Positions 24,701 to 36,522 are shown, counted from the first letter of the stretch. The stretch: 64,000 bases of DNA from Stichopus chloronotus (GCA_021234535.1 CM037845.1:2074501-2138500); one strand, 5' to 3'. Notes: generated by a model from the sequence alone, not told the origin. Translations and numbers: made by a program.

Positions 24701-27700
24701 TTAGAAGCTTCTAAAAGGTCCTCAAGTTCACACAAGTTTTTCTTTATGCAAACTCTGCCTCGAGCTTTAAAGTTAATTTACATTTGTCACAGAAACTAAA
24801 CCACAAATCAACATTCTCAGCCAGCATAGTTTGTGAATTAATTGTGATCTTTTTGCAGTTTGACAGAGATTCCAGAGGTCAGCTCTCCTTCAATGAAGAC
24901 AGATCTGCAGAGATTGTACTCCGAGGTATCATCAGCTGACGGCATTCATGACGTCGAGATTAAGGTTAGCCTCGATAAACGTTACCTTCGTTATTTGGAA
25001 GTGAGATTTTGAGGGTCACTACAGTGTGGTTAAGTGGATTCCTGATTTGTCTAGCTGGTACAACTTTAAAAAAATCATCACAAACAACTGTTGTCTTTTA
25101 GTGGATGATTACTAAACAAATGCAAAGTCAAACTTTTGCAGCAGTTACAAACTCTCCTATGGTGGTGTACTTTCAATCATAAAACAGCACATGGAGAAAT
25201 AGATAAATAAAATAGTGCTGGTTTCATGATTCCTAGAAGAAATCAGATCTTTGCAAAGGTATGCCATTGATACATTGATGCATTGTTAGGAAAGGCCACA
25301 ACTTACTCTAACCTTTGTGATATTGCAAGATAATGTTTTATCGTATTCTTGATTTGTTTGCCATGGTGAATTTCCTGGCATTCTAATCTGTTATGATATC
25401 TGTCTTTAAAGGGGAAGCATACCAGGATCTGGCATGTGACAGAGTTAACCTGTCAAATTGTCTATTGCAGAGCTTAGTTCAGATGCTCTGCATTAGACTT
25501 AAGAAAAGAGACATGACTGAGTTAAGTGTCTGATTTAGTCATGTGACTGGGTTTGTCACTGGCTTAAGTCACATGACTCAGTTATGTGACTGATGTAAGA
25601 CACATGACTGGGTCCATAATTGATTGCAGTCACATGACTGGGTGTCGTGATTTTTTGTTGATTTAGGTGCTTACTTAAGTCACATCATTTGTTTTATTGA
25701 CAGGTTGGTCTTCAAGTGTATCCAGCTCATAAACTGATCTTAGCTAGCAGGAGCAACTATTTCAGGAAACAGCTGATGAGTAGCTCACAATCTGGTGAGG
25801 ATAGTGGGGTTGACTTTCAGGAGGTCCACTTCAACAGAAACATTGCCACCATTGACCTCACTGCTGTTTTGAACCCAGAAACACTTAGGCGGATCCTTAC
25901 CTACATTTACACCAACAGCTGCGACGTGTTCGAATGGGACTTTGTGGAGAAAATCTTGAGCAGCGAGAGAGTCAAGTACGGTCAGAGGCAGATAGCCAGG
26001 AAAGAAAATCAAATTCCTGAAAGTAAGGGAAGCAAGAAGAAGAAGAAGAAAGATAAACACAGCAAAGAGATGAATACGTCTGCCGAGATTGTGGATCCAG
26101 AGAATCAGATGGTGATGACGGTTGTAAAACAAATCAAAGATACTGCCAAGATGTTGGGCATCTCATCCTTGTTTCACAGGTGAATTATGATCATATAAAT
26201 TATTGCATATGTACAGCAATGGACGACAATTCCCTGTCAGCACCATTCTTATGCATGGTCTAGTTTTTATGACATCGAACATTAATATTTTTATATTTAC
26301 AACACAATAGGATAGTCTGGTAGGGTTTGAGGACGTTCAACGGACATTCAAGCCAGCGCAATTTTCTGTCCTTTTAGCTCACCATATGCACAGCATCTTA
26401 TCATAGGTTTAGCATTTTCGATTCAGAGCAGGGTCTTTTCCTTTTGTATCTGTTGTGGCAGAACGTTCACTGCCAATGCAGTGTTCTTGATTTCAGTTCA
26501 GTGGGTGATCCACCCCTGGAGAGGAAATTCCTGTCATCCTGAAATAGTGATGACCTCGTAAAAAGATCCCATCCCCCTTCCAAAAGCTTCACTCAGCTGA
26601 AAAAAAAATGTACAATGAGCTACTGCCATTTCAAAGAGAGCAAAAAATGATCTCCAAGAGTCACCACTTTGCATATTAATTTAGCATCTCATTATCAAAA
26701 GTTTCTGGAGGTGAGGTTGAACTCCCTTCTCTCAGACCCCTCCCTGGCGATCATCTCATGATCGCGTTTGCACTTCTCATGTGGACACTGGCCAGTATCT
26801 TAGAAATCTGTGGAGAACACTTTAAAGGTATTGTCTCGAAGAGGAGTCACTGCTAGAATGTGACAGAGTGTTGTTTTCAGACAATGTTAGAAATTAAATC
26901 TCATTGAGTTTGTAGTGAGGCACCGCATAGTTGACCTTAATTGTGTGCGTGACTGCCCTCTGTCTCTACACCCTTGTGTTCTGACACACCTACATTCTGA
27001 CAGCAGGGGCCCTAGTAAGACCCTCTGTGTCCCATTGACAAGGAACAGTGTTTTGCCCCAAAGCCAATGGTATCACAAGCTCAAGTGTGTAAGCTCTTCT
27101 CAGCCATTAGTAGAATAGACAACATATGGTACTAGTTTGTGATGATTTTTTATGCTGTTCTTTGATGCTGCTATATTGTAACACTACATTTTTATAAATC
27201 AAGTGTTGAAACTGAAAGTAAGCCCTGTATAAAATGATCAATGCATCATAACTAGTCTGAGCATCATAGCCAGGCCACCAAACGATGTATGAACTGATGA
27301 CGTAATGGATGTGTAGCAACATGTGAGTGTTGGAACATATTGGTTTTGGAATATAGGGATGTCGGAAGAAAGGGATATGAGAGGAAAGGGTTGTAAAGGG
27401 TTGTGTGACAGGTTGCAAACTTTTGCTGCATGTTATAGTTAATAAGTTAATAAATTTAATCTCTGAAGCTTTCCGTGGTCAAAGCAATCATGTTTTCTAT
27501 TTTCACATGGTGGAAGGGAGGAGATGCCAGTTGCCATGGGGAGAAAAACCTGCCAATTTAAGAGGCATGTCTTTTTACATCGAAATTTGATAGATAATAA
27601 TTGACATCAATACTTCACACATTTCAGACTGGAACTTGTGAAAATGAGTGACAGCAGACTCGATAACTTCCGTCCAGAGTCTGACCGTCTCTCGTTCGAC

Positions 27701-30700
27701 AGAGAGGAGTTTGAGGAGTTGAGCGATCTCATCTTAGAATCAGAGGATGGAGATTTGTATCACTGTCATCGATGTATCTTGGTCTCCAGAGTGGAATATT
27801 TTAACAGCATGTTGGCCTCAAGCTGGCTTGAGGTAAGATACATTTGTGTTTCCCCTACTGTTGTTTGCAAAGGATGAATTTTCATGTACTCCTTGCTTAG
27901 GTCAAACAAAAACCAAAAAAAAAAAGAGGCTTGGTGTCCTTTGTCACCTCCAGATTGGGAGCAGTTGCCATCAAATTAAATTCTGTGAAATTAAATGCCC
28001 TTTGATTGTCAAGCCTGATGGGTTATCTGATTTCATATACATGAGACAGTAAAGATGATATACTTTTTTACTTGCCGTCGAGGTGTGATGCAATGGGAAT
28101 CATGCACGAACTTCTCACCCATCTCATTTCATACTTTAGTCAAGGTTCCTGCGGCTTGGAAAAGTCATGAAATTTTGTTTTTCTTAAGTTGCTGGAATAC
28201 TGCTTTAATGTTCTATTGTGCTTCCTTGGACTTTATCTCAATGGAGTGATGGAGTCTTACCACCTTAATAATAGAAATCCATATACAGTGTAGATATCTC
28301 ATCTTTGACAGTACATTCCCAGTATGCTGTAGATATTTGCCTTTTTTTCAATTTTTGGTCACCAGTCCTCCAGCACAGCACCTCTTAAGTTGCCTATTCC
28401 CAGCACGGTTCTGAGTATCCTTCTGGACTTTGTCTACACTTCTGCCACCCCAAATCTAGATCATCGCTTTGACATGGAACTGGTCTGTAACCTTCTCGTG
28501 ACTGCAGATCAGCTTCTCTTACCAAGACTGAAAGAAATCACAGAGACAATTTTAGCTGACATGAGTAAGCTTGTTTTCAAGTCCATACTACCATTTTTAT
28601 AGATAGTTGTTAAAATTATCTGTTATAGAACTCAAGTTTGACCATACTTTTAATCTTGTACTTGTAATCTTGATCGATGATGGAGGTTCTTTTCTAGTGA
28701 AAGTGATAATTTATAAAATTGAGTATTATTTACTTTTATATGAATGTGATCTGGGAAGTAGTCATGTTGGCTGGAACTGGTCAGACCTAACCAGTGCTAG
28801 CTCTTGCTGACTGGTTCTGAGCCTAAAATTGCTCGCATTGTACTTACACTAGAATTATCAACTACAGATAAAGGTTTTGATTAAGATCAGAACCTACAAC
28901 ATTCAACATACCATGTGAAGATGAAGTATGAATTTTGATCTATGTGATCAGTAGTGCAAAAAGATCAATCTGAGCTGAAGCTAACAAAAAATCTGAATTG
29001 AGGACAAAATTTTTGAGCTAACATTTCACCAGTTCATTGCAAATGTCTTTCTTCTAGTCCCATGACTAGTTTGTCTTTTTTTCTTCTTTTTTTTTCAGTT
29101 TCTTTGAGGAATGTTGCTCAACTGTTGGAGTTTGCCAGTATTTACCAAGCATCTCAGCTAAAGGCCTCTTGTCATCAGTTTATAGGTCTGAACATTGTTT
29201 ACTTGCTGGAGAGCCGATCTTTGGACATCTTATCTGATGATGTCATGTTTGAACTTACTAAAGCATACAGAGAAATGGTGAGGGATTCATGTCTACAACA
29301 TTAAGTCTATATTTATGGATGCAGGTAGTGAGTGTATGGCATGGCAAAATCTGTGTTGATTCTGATATTCTGAACTGAAAAAAAAACTAAATATGGCATC
29401 ATTTCTTTCTTTTCACTTACATTCATGAGTGAACTTCATCAGATCCGAAAATGTTAATCATTGCTCATAAGAAGTATCCGAAATAAATGTTTACTGATAT
29501 CTTGAAAACCACTTTTGGGGTCATTAGTTTATTTGTTTTGTTTGAGAGTCAGGTGAGTAGATTGGAGAATGTCAAAGGTCACTTGTTCTGATTCTTGTGG
29601 AATAACTGTACTGTTTGTTATGTTAATTTGAGAATGTCAAAGGTCACTTGTTCTGATTCTTGTGGAATAACTGTACTGTTTGTTATGCTAATTTGAGAAT
29701 GTCAAAGGTCACTTGTTCTGATTCTTGTGGAATAACTGTACTGTTTGTTATGTTTATTTGAGAATGTCAAAGGACACTTGTTCTGATTCTTGTGGAATAA
29801 CTGTACTGTTTGTTATGTTAATTTGAGAATGTCAAAGGTCACTTGTTCTGATTCTTGTGGAATAACTGTACTGTTTGTTATGTTAATTTGAGAATGTCAA
29901 AGGTCTTGTTCTGTAATAACAATACCATTTGCTCTATCAAAATAGAAGATAAACATGAATATTTGCAGTTAGCCACTCCTAAGTAAAATTTTCTATTTCA
30001 TAATACTTTTTGCAGATTCCTGGTTTAAGTCGCAGGATAATTACTCCTTATGCTACCGCTCCAAGCACCTCAGAACTTGCATATCTGATGGAGCAAGTCT
30101 CTGTCATGGATGAAGTTATTACCAGTGCCAAATCCAGGAGAAAAGAGAGGCGGAGGAGTTCGGAGAGGTTCAGCCAAAGCAGCGAGCCTGACACCATCCG
30201 TCTCTCTGAATCCATTGATGAAGATCCTGCGAGTAGCGTGCAGACTTCTTCACCATCTGGAGATATTGGAAAAGCAGCCTCTACGGCAAAGTCAAGGAGA
30301 AAGGAAAGGCGGAGAAACTCGGAAAAGAGAAATAGTGAGAGGCAGAGCTTCAGTGAAAACCCAGTTGATGTAGGCTTGAAAGGACCATCAACCAGCTCGG
30401 AGATGGGAGGTAGTAATCACAGAGGGATGAAAGATGGAGATGGATTAAGATTGGCTGCAATGTTTGAGAGGAGCCAGGAGGATTGGATGAAGGTTGGCAA
30501 AGGGAGCAACAAAAGAAGAAACTTGATGGTCTCAGTACAAGAAAAGAGTGTTAACCTTCAAGTGAGTAGCAACAGTGAGGACAGGGTTAAAGAGAATGGC
30601 ACCCTTCCTCTACCAACGACGGCGATGAAAAAGCACATTCAGGCAGAAAAAATGCCAGGACACACAAAGCTGGTGGCGGACCAACAGTCAGACCACAACA

Positions 30701-33700
30701 ATGACAAGGTCAGAGGAATTTAGAGATTTAATTATTGCAAATCTCATTGAAATATTGATAACTGGTATCATATTGGCATAGTGTTACAATACCTACAGTT
30801 TGTGCTCGTGTTAGTTTGGCTCAAACTTCTGCATGTTTTTTACTTTACAGTGTCCAGGAGATGGTCATTGGTTGAAAAATGGTCAGAAGGTTGCTGTTGT
30901 TCCTACCTCACCTACTACTCCAGTGAAGACCCCCCTTCATGTATCTGTACATCCATGGAACAGGTTTGTATTATTTGATCTGGTAAATTTATTTGTCAGT
31001 CTCATGCCATTATATCCCTCTTACAATGTAAGTACTGAGGATACTAAGAAGGAGGGAGGGTTGGAAACAAAACATCAAATGCAGCTTAACCTAATGTTTG
31101 ACCTAATGACCTAATGTTTGATTGCCAGTGCACTTTGCAATTTCTTGGTCAGTATGGGGAGAGGGATCGGGAGAACAGAAAAGTAGATAAGACTTGTGAG
31201 AAGGATGGGGGGAACAGAAAATTGAGCAAGACTGGGTACTTTCTGTATTCTGTATGAAGTTTGTGGTTGTTATCTTTAACACAGTCTGTCATGTAGACAG
31301 GACAATTCATTTCTTGTTTGCACCAGGGTGGGTGGGGGACAGGGGTTGGTGCACGATCCTTTGCCATCCTTGTGGTGATGCCACTGATGGTAAACACCAT
31401 CATCTGTATTTTGCCTGATCTGTTTGTACAATAATGTCAATTGTAGAGTTTGTTTTCATTTTTCTATTCATAGTATGTATGTAAAGTATCTTCTAATAGC
31501 ACACGATCCTAGCCTTACATGAATGAATGACCTGCCTAGAAGAATGAATGAATGAGTGTGAATGAATGAATGAATGAATGAAAGTGAATGAATGAATGAA
31601 AAAATAACTAATTGAATGAATGGAAGATTTAAGCTCAGCCACTATCTTGAAGACAGGATGTTTATGGTCATGCTGAGAACAAAACGAAACAGAAGCAACA
31701 TAGAAGCTGTAAGTTAACAAAATGTTAAATACATTACTTAAAACTTAGTTACCTACTACCATGAATTTGAGACAAAGTAAAGCTTTCAAATGTTCCTGAA
31801 AAATCTTGGATATGGAGAATTGCACAAAGATCAACAAGGAAGGAATTTTACAGAGATCAACAAACATTGGATCACATTTGGCAAATGGTCAGAAATGACA
31901 TGACAACAGCCCAACACACTACTGTAATGTAAGGAAACTAGTTGATGTAACTGTAGCCTAACATGATAGAGTACTTTGGCTATCTAAACCTTGCTTGAGA
32001 GAGTGCTGTCAAGAGTGTACATCACTTTAGTCTAGTATACTACCATGTCATTGCATAAACAGTCATACCATTGCACAGGTACTATCTCATGTACACTCAC
32101 GTGATATAACATACGCACAACATCCACACACCTGCTTCCTTTACACCAACACACATTTTTTTTTTTATTTGTAATACTACCTTTACATAAATTGTGATAT
32201 TATTGCTCACACTACTAAAATACACTGCAATGTCATTTTATACATTTTATAATACACACTATCACACTAACACAATTATTATCCTACCATTTGCATTCAC
32301 AAACCTATGATTTCATGCACTAACTTACCATTGCATACACTATCCTTCCAAGGAGCTGCATTGCCATATCAGTACATACACTGTGCAGTGTACTGTGTTT
32401 TGCTACACTCTGGTAGTTAAAACCTCATATCCAAGAAATTGTTTTTAATGAATATTGTCTGATGCTTATACATTTACTAACTTCACACAATTTTATTGTT
32501 AATTTGGTATGGCAACCTGTGCATGTATGTGTCTCACTGGCGATATCAATATACGTAATGTTTTGAAGGTTATTCAAAGTGCTGAATCAGAGTACCTTCC
32601 CAGTATTGGTGGATATCGACAAAAAAATACTCAGAAGAACTTTTCCATTTCAGTCCTCCCGCTGGTTCTGCTGCGAGAGGTTCTAGCCTCAAAGAGATCA
32701 TGGAAGCGGAGTTAGCATCTCAGTCATCCCAGAACTCGGCAGTGCATCAGAGGTGGTCGTCAGGTTCGGGGAAGAAATCACAGAACCAGAGGAGGCGTGA
32801 CAGCCAGACAAAACCGCCAGCTCCAGAACCATCCAAACCAGCTTGGGGAAGGGGAAAGTGAGTTTGTGAAACATTCTATGTAGCATTTTGTGTAATGTAT
32901 TCCCAAGTCAGTAATTTGTACAGTGTTTGTTATTCCTGCATTTTCAAAAGTGCACCAAGGTACTAACTAGACTTCTTACAAGTTGTAAAATGCTGTCAAA
33001 ACCACCTACTATTGTCTTTCTGTCCAAAAGAAAATAAAATATCACCAAATATTGGCAAACCAATAATGTTTGCAGAACTGTGTCCTGTGGTAGATGTACG
33101 GAACTCCTATGGGTGTAACCACGTTTTAATTTTGCACAGAGTTTAGATGAAAAATTAAATTAGTCTTCTCTCTACTACAGTGATTAACACTTTAACTAGT
33201 CAAATTTCTCCTGAAAAAAAAATGGAGGTAGATGTTGTTTTTGAAGTTGGTATCAAAAGAAGAGTAAGATTAACAATGGAGGCTAATTTTTTTTTACACA
33301 CATTCTGCTTTGAGTTTTCTTGGAACAGTACATCACGTTATGATGTTTTACATCAAAAAGGTCGGACGTCAATATTGCTTGTTGCTTTGTGACGAGCATG
33401 ATGCATGGGTGCAAACTTCATCGTCCTTTCAATTCTGCAGTTTACATCCAAGCAGTCATTTTAACTATTCAATTATAAGTGACTTCAACTTATAATAACA
33501 AAAATGAAAAAAAAAAATTAAATTGTAAAAATTAATGGCATATCTGTACCGATAGCACTTCCAGCATAAAATTGCATTTGATAAGTGTGTAGATTATTCA
33601 ATATGACCTGTCTAGTTGTAAATAGGATATAAAAATGAAGTTAGATTTTTTCAATGTGTTTTGGGTGCTTTTAAAGTTGAGAGGCATGTTAGTAACAGTG

Positions 33701-36522
33701 TCAATTCTGTGCAGTGTAAGCACAAAGATAATCAATTAAGTCCTCAGAAAAAAAAGTCTCTAGTTTCGAGTTTTCAAAATTCTGTCAAACCTGTCTGGGA
33801 TATATCGTGCAGCCTACCATCCTTTGATCATGACGAGGTGGTAAACAAACCTAAATTACAAAACTAACAGTTCCTTGACCTTAGATTAAAATTAACAATG
33901 AAGAAAATGGTACCATTACAGATTAATTCACAAAGGAAATAATTGAATATCCCCAAAACATTTGTCAATAGTCTGTCTCAAAATTGTGCTTTTCTTTCAT
34001 TAATGAATTACAAACATATATATGTAATGTTTAAATGTTCCAAATCACTCATTAAAAAATGTGATTTGTTTCTTTAAATTTTAAAGTCCTGCATCACCAC
34101 CAAATCCAACAGAGGAAGATAATATGAAGGGGATACAAGAAGTGTCACCCACTGCCAGGAAGATCAGGTAAGGCTATTTCATTGAAGCTTTCTTAGTTAC
34201 TACTTTAGTATTTTGGGCAACTTATGTGAAATATTTGTTGCTTGAAGAATTGAGAACCAAATGTCTGTGATTCTAAGCAAGACACTTTGAGTTCATATTG
34301 ATATACCATCCAGGTTGTTTTTAAAAAGGCTAAACATATTTCATTGCTTTATGTCGATGTATTTGATTCTATAATTCCTTTGCAGTTTTGGTGAAATGTT
34401 TGAGGTCAGGAGGAGTAATAAAGTGGCCACTGTGAAACCACAAATCCCCTCACCTTCTGTCAGTCCTGTGTCACCACAAAGCATGAACCCACCCAGGTAA
34501 ACGAAAGGAGAAGTGGTAAATTAGCATAAATCTAACAGTACGAGTATTTATGCAGTACACTTTGTCTCTGTGAACACCCAAAAAAGCCTGATTATTGGTT
34601 TATAATAATACGTTGTTATTTGTGAAGAAAGTCACATGGTCTAGATTATGGTTTGGGCATATAACATAGTGAAGCTTTCAAAACAGTATAGCATTCTTTG
34701 CCCTATGATTGCTATGATAGTATGGTCTATTAGTGACTTTTTTATGTGCTCTTGGGTTCCCTGAACTTCTCTCTTCGGTGACATAGGCAGGCAATGTGAT
34801 ACTGTTCTAGTAGTGCAAGCATGTATATAAGTAATGTATATATGTACATACAAGAAGATAAGACAAAGTGAGTTGATTTGCTGTATTTACTTGCTTACAG
34901 CTGTATTTGATAATGTTATCTTAACTCAGTTTAGCTGTAGACCTCCAACAACCAAAGCAATAAAAGGTTAATCTTAATTCCACCCCCTAACATAAATACA
35001 AATAACTCAAATAACACAACCAATTAAAATACCATTTCATTTGAATTCAGTATTGACACTTATGTAAATGAGATTACAATGCATATAAATATGCATTATA
35101 ATGCATATTAATGAGATAACAATCATAGAAACTTCATAGCAACTCTATTAATACTGTGATTAGGTAGACGGCAGTCTTAACGGCAGATTTAAGAGACTCA
35201 CCTTATCCTAGCTAGTGCTCTTTAGCTTTGTCCATCACCAAATAAAAGCTGATTGCATGGATTGATTTTTCAGCAGTCCTTGGGGTCGTCCAGATTCATC
35301 TCATAAAATCTCAGAAGCAACATCCCCGCTCTCCTTCACACAAATCCTGGAAGCAGAGGAAGAAGCTGAGAAGAACCTTGATAAAGCTATGCATAAATCA
35401 CTTCACTCCATCCAGGCAAGTTGTCAACCTTTGTTTTAATTGATTTGGTGTTGATTTTCTCTACCTGATAAAATTTGATGTATTTTTCATGCTTAAGCAA
35501 CACATGGGGGAGGGGTAGACTTGGTGAAACAATGCTGTGCTGATCAAGAAAACATTTTTCCCTGTACTCATGTAATATTGCAATTATTTTTCTTCAAAAG
35601 AAATACATTACAGAATCATTTCATTATGTGAGTTTTCAGTGACCCTCAGTATCTCAGAATAGATAGATTTGTATGAAACGAGGCAGGTGTGAATGGGGGG
35701 GGGGGGGGGCAGATGTGCAAAGTTGGAGGGTCAGTAAGTGTTTGAGGGTTTTAAAGTGACTATGAAATTGATCTATCCTTGATAATATTTACATATTTCT
35801 AACAATTCAAACAATGACAAGTTAGACAAAAATATCAGTCCAGAGATAAAGTCTTGTGTGAGTTCATTGTTGCATTGTGTCTTTAGGGGGCACTTTGAGT
35901 TGTTTTTTAAGCTTCACTAAATTTCTCTAAACCTGCAAAGTCCTTCACATACTAAAATCAAGCCAAGAGGATCCCCATGTGTCACATGCAAATGAATACT
36001 AATGAGTGTAATTAACAATTTAATTTTGTTTTGCAATTTTGTGGCCAGACACTTTTCACATAGTACTAACTCAGATTCACACAGTAAACACCAGGGTGAA
36101 AACATTAACCAAAAAATTTTGACTGCTGGATGTGAAACTTGACTAATTATGCTAGTTATAAGCATTGCCATAGAGTTGTACCCTTCAACATCCTTGCAGG
36201 TTTACATTAGCATGTTCTCCAGAGAATGTTATCAGTGTGCTTATCTGGTGTATCTTTTTACCTTCCTGTTCACTACTTCATTTGTTCTGTGTTTAGATAC
36301 TCCCTTTATTCCACCACACGTCCTCCAACACCCCCCCCCCACCCCGGCAACCGACCTCTTAACTCGATTAGTTTCTCTGATCTGCTTTCACAGACTGAAG
36401 AACAGGCCATAGAGGAGTTACTTCAGATGTACCAGGCATCAGCCAATCATGAAGAGTTTATCACTGTGGAGAGGGTGAAGGTCAAAATGGCTAGACCCCA
36501 TTGGGCAAAGGGTGTCACATAA
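17927..36522 (+). CDS. IBTK: Inhibitor of Bruton tyrosine kinase homologue (ANK-RCC1-BTB-BTB protein), 20 coding exons
   Basis: Coding exons: 17927-18247, 18483-18704, 19137-19330, 20260-20462, 21702-21873, 22630-22753, 23388-23559, 24084-24258, 24859-24964, 25704-26179, 27628-27832, 28366-28564, 29099-29277, 30016-30708, 30851-30963, 32654-32857, 34087-34167, 34386-34496, 35274-35415, 36394-36522. They sum to 4221 nt (1406 residues plus TAA), and every junction keeps phase. Domain order is ankyrin (about 50-132), RCC1-like blades (about 140-525), BTB1 (556-650), BTB2 (752-860), then a disordered tail. Order, length (human about 1353) and both termini match vertebrate IBTK as I remember it; the end EEFITVER...W-K is diagnostic. 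In mammals IBTK is a CUL3 E3-ligase adaptor (PDCD4 is a reported substrate) and binds the BTK PH domain; only the adaptor role can be inferred here. The start ATG has G at -3 and +4. All introns are GT-AG except one GC-AG (after 35415). Confidence 0.95.
18483..24258 (+). CDS. IBTK: IBTK exons 2-8: RCC1-like beta-propeller region
   Basis: Blade signatures of the type VY-x-WG-x-N-x-x-LG are at residues 144 (VYTWGSN...LGH), 198 (VFTFGHGQGGRLG), about 249 (IYGCGQNKFSQLG) and 303 (VFTCGLNAGQIG). A weaker one is at about 361 (IYLLQNF), and GEAFRGHF is near 452. Internal histidines in 'FHSVF' and 'YHTVV' are the usual second strand. The last blades are divergent, as in other IBTK proteins. The intron phases in this block are 0, 2, 1, 2, 0, 1, 2. 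Introns 3 and 5 each hold an hAT-like MITE. Confidence 0.93.
19655..20010. mobile_element. hAT-like MITE in IBTK intron 3
   Basis: A 356-bp element with perfect 13-bp terminal inverted repeats CAGTGGCATAGCT. The flanks ccataatg (19647-19654) and ccacattg (20011-20018) are an 8-bp target-site duplication with two mismatches, the length typical of hAT transposons. Beginning with CAG is also typical. No transposase is encoded. A second, truncated copy lies at 61515-61625. The plus-strand ORF at 19910-20125 is spurious. Confidence 0.75.
22258..22483. mobile_element. Second hAT-like MITE, IBTK intron 5
   Basis: A 226-bp element beginning CAGGGGGGATCCAGGAG and ending, on the other strand, CAGGGACTGATCCAAGTAG. 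The inverted repeats are imperfect. The flanks ggtaggat (22250-22257) and gttaggat (22484-22491) match at 7 of 8 bases, a good 8-bp duplication. It differs in sequence from the intron 3 element, so it is a separate family. Confidence 0.7.
24859..26179 (+). CDS. IBTK: IBTK exons 9-10: first BTB domain and basic segment
   Basis: Exon 9 ends GIHDVEIK and exon 10 continues VGLQVYPAHKLILASRSNYF. This is the canonical BTB start (D-V-x-h...F/YPAHK-x-L-A-x-S-x-Y-F) at residues about 556-585, which provides the surface for CUL3 binding and dimerisation in this family. LRRILTYIYT (624-633) is the end of the core fold. A run of six Lys at 674-679 within a K-rich stretch could act as a nuclear localisation signal (inference). 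The intron before exon 10 carries the E-box cluster described in the findings. Confidence 0.93.
25538..25638. promoter_or_regulatory. Cluster of GTCAYRTGAC palindromes in IBTK intron 9
   Basis: GTCATGTGAC at 25538-25547 and GTCACATGAC at 25568-25577 and 25629-25638 are full 10-bp E-box palindromes (the MITF/TFE M-box form TCATGTGA). Near-copies lie at 25582-25590 and 25600-25608. The cluster ends 65 bp before exon 10. It may equally be a decayed short tandem repeat; binding is unproven. Confidence 0.35.
27628..29277 (+). CDS. IBTK: IBTK exons 11-13: second BTB domain and helical extension
   Basis: LSDLILESEDGDLYHCHRCI (residues 753-772) followed by LVSRVEYFNSMLASSW is the second BTB, with the D-h-x-h...HCHRCIL...EYF pattern shared with vertebrate IBTK BTB2. 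Exon 12 (LLDFVYT, LLVTADQLLLPRLKE) closes the domain at about residue 860. Exon 13 (LRNVAQLLEFASIYQASQLK) is the BACK-like helical extension. Junction phases are 0, 1 and 0. Confidence 0.93.
29565..29915 (+). repeat. 65-bp minisatellite in IBTK intron 13
   Basis: Copies of a 65-bp unit start GAGAATGTCAAAGG at 29565, 29630, 29695, 29760, 29825 and 29890 (last one partial), with almost no divergence. The array is therefore recent or homogenised and likely variable in copy number. Each unit has TCAAAGGTCA (TCAAAGGACA in the copy at 29760; truncated in the last). Confidence 0.95.
30016..30963 (+). CDS. IBTK: IBTK exons 14-15: disordered, basic central linker
   Basis: Exon 14 is the largest exon (231 codons). 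It opens IPGLSRRIITPY, the conserved end of the BTB2/BACK region (vertebrate DRRVITPY). The rest is Ser, Arg and Lys rich, with no fold. AKSRRKERRRSSE at 954-966 is nearly repeated at 1007-1019. Exon 15 (113 nt, phase 0 to 2) adds a Pro/Thr-rich piece ending in VHPWN, the first of three Trp motifs. A conserved basic patch at this place also occurs in vertebrate IBTK. Confidence 0.88.
31550..31622 (+). repeat. GAAT tetranucleotide microsatellite
   Basis: Interrupted (GAAT)n in IBTK intron 15; it generates a spurious HSFIHS repeat ORF on the minus strand. Confidence 0.9.
32654..36522 (+). CDS. IBTK: IBTK exons 16-20: C-terminal tail with repeated Trp / helical motifs and conserved end
   Basis: Exon 16 carries SLKEIMEAE (1196-1204) and KPAWGRG (W1249). 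Exons 17-18 carry SFGEMFEV (1280-1287). Exon 19 carries SPWGRP (W1320) and SFTQILEAEEE (1337-1347). Exon 20 encodes TEEQAIEELLQMY...EEFITVER and ends AKGVT-stop. This last block aligns closely with the vertebrate end (EEHAIQDLL...EEFVIVER). Exon 19 has a CAGCAG acceptor and a GC donor. Exons 17 (81 nt) and 18 (111 nt) are small, and each is phase 2 on both sides, so either could be skipped without frame loss. Confidence 0.88.

Noticed and set aside
33661..33867. ORF in IBTK intron 16 with NSVKPVWDISCSL, faintly like the vertebrate KPVNAWASS segment
   Set aside because: The flanking exons require phase 2 on both sides. No acceptor and donor pair in this ORF gives that phase with a plausible polypyrimidine tract, and the neighbouring exons already join in frame.
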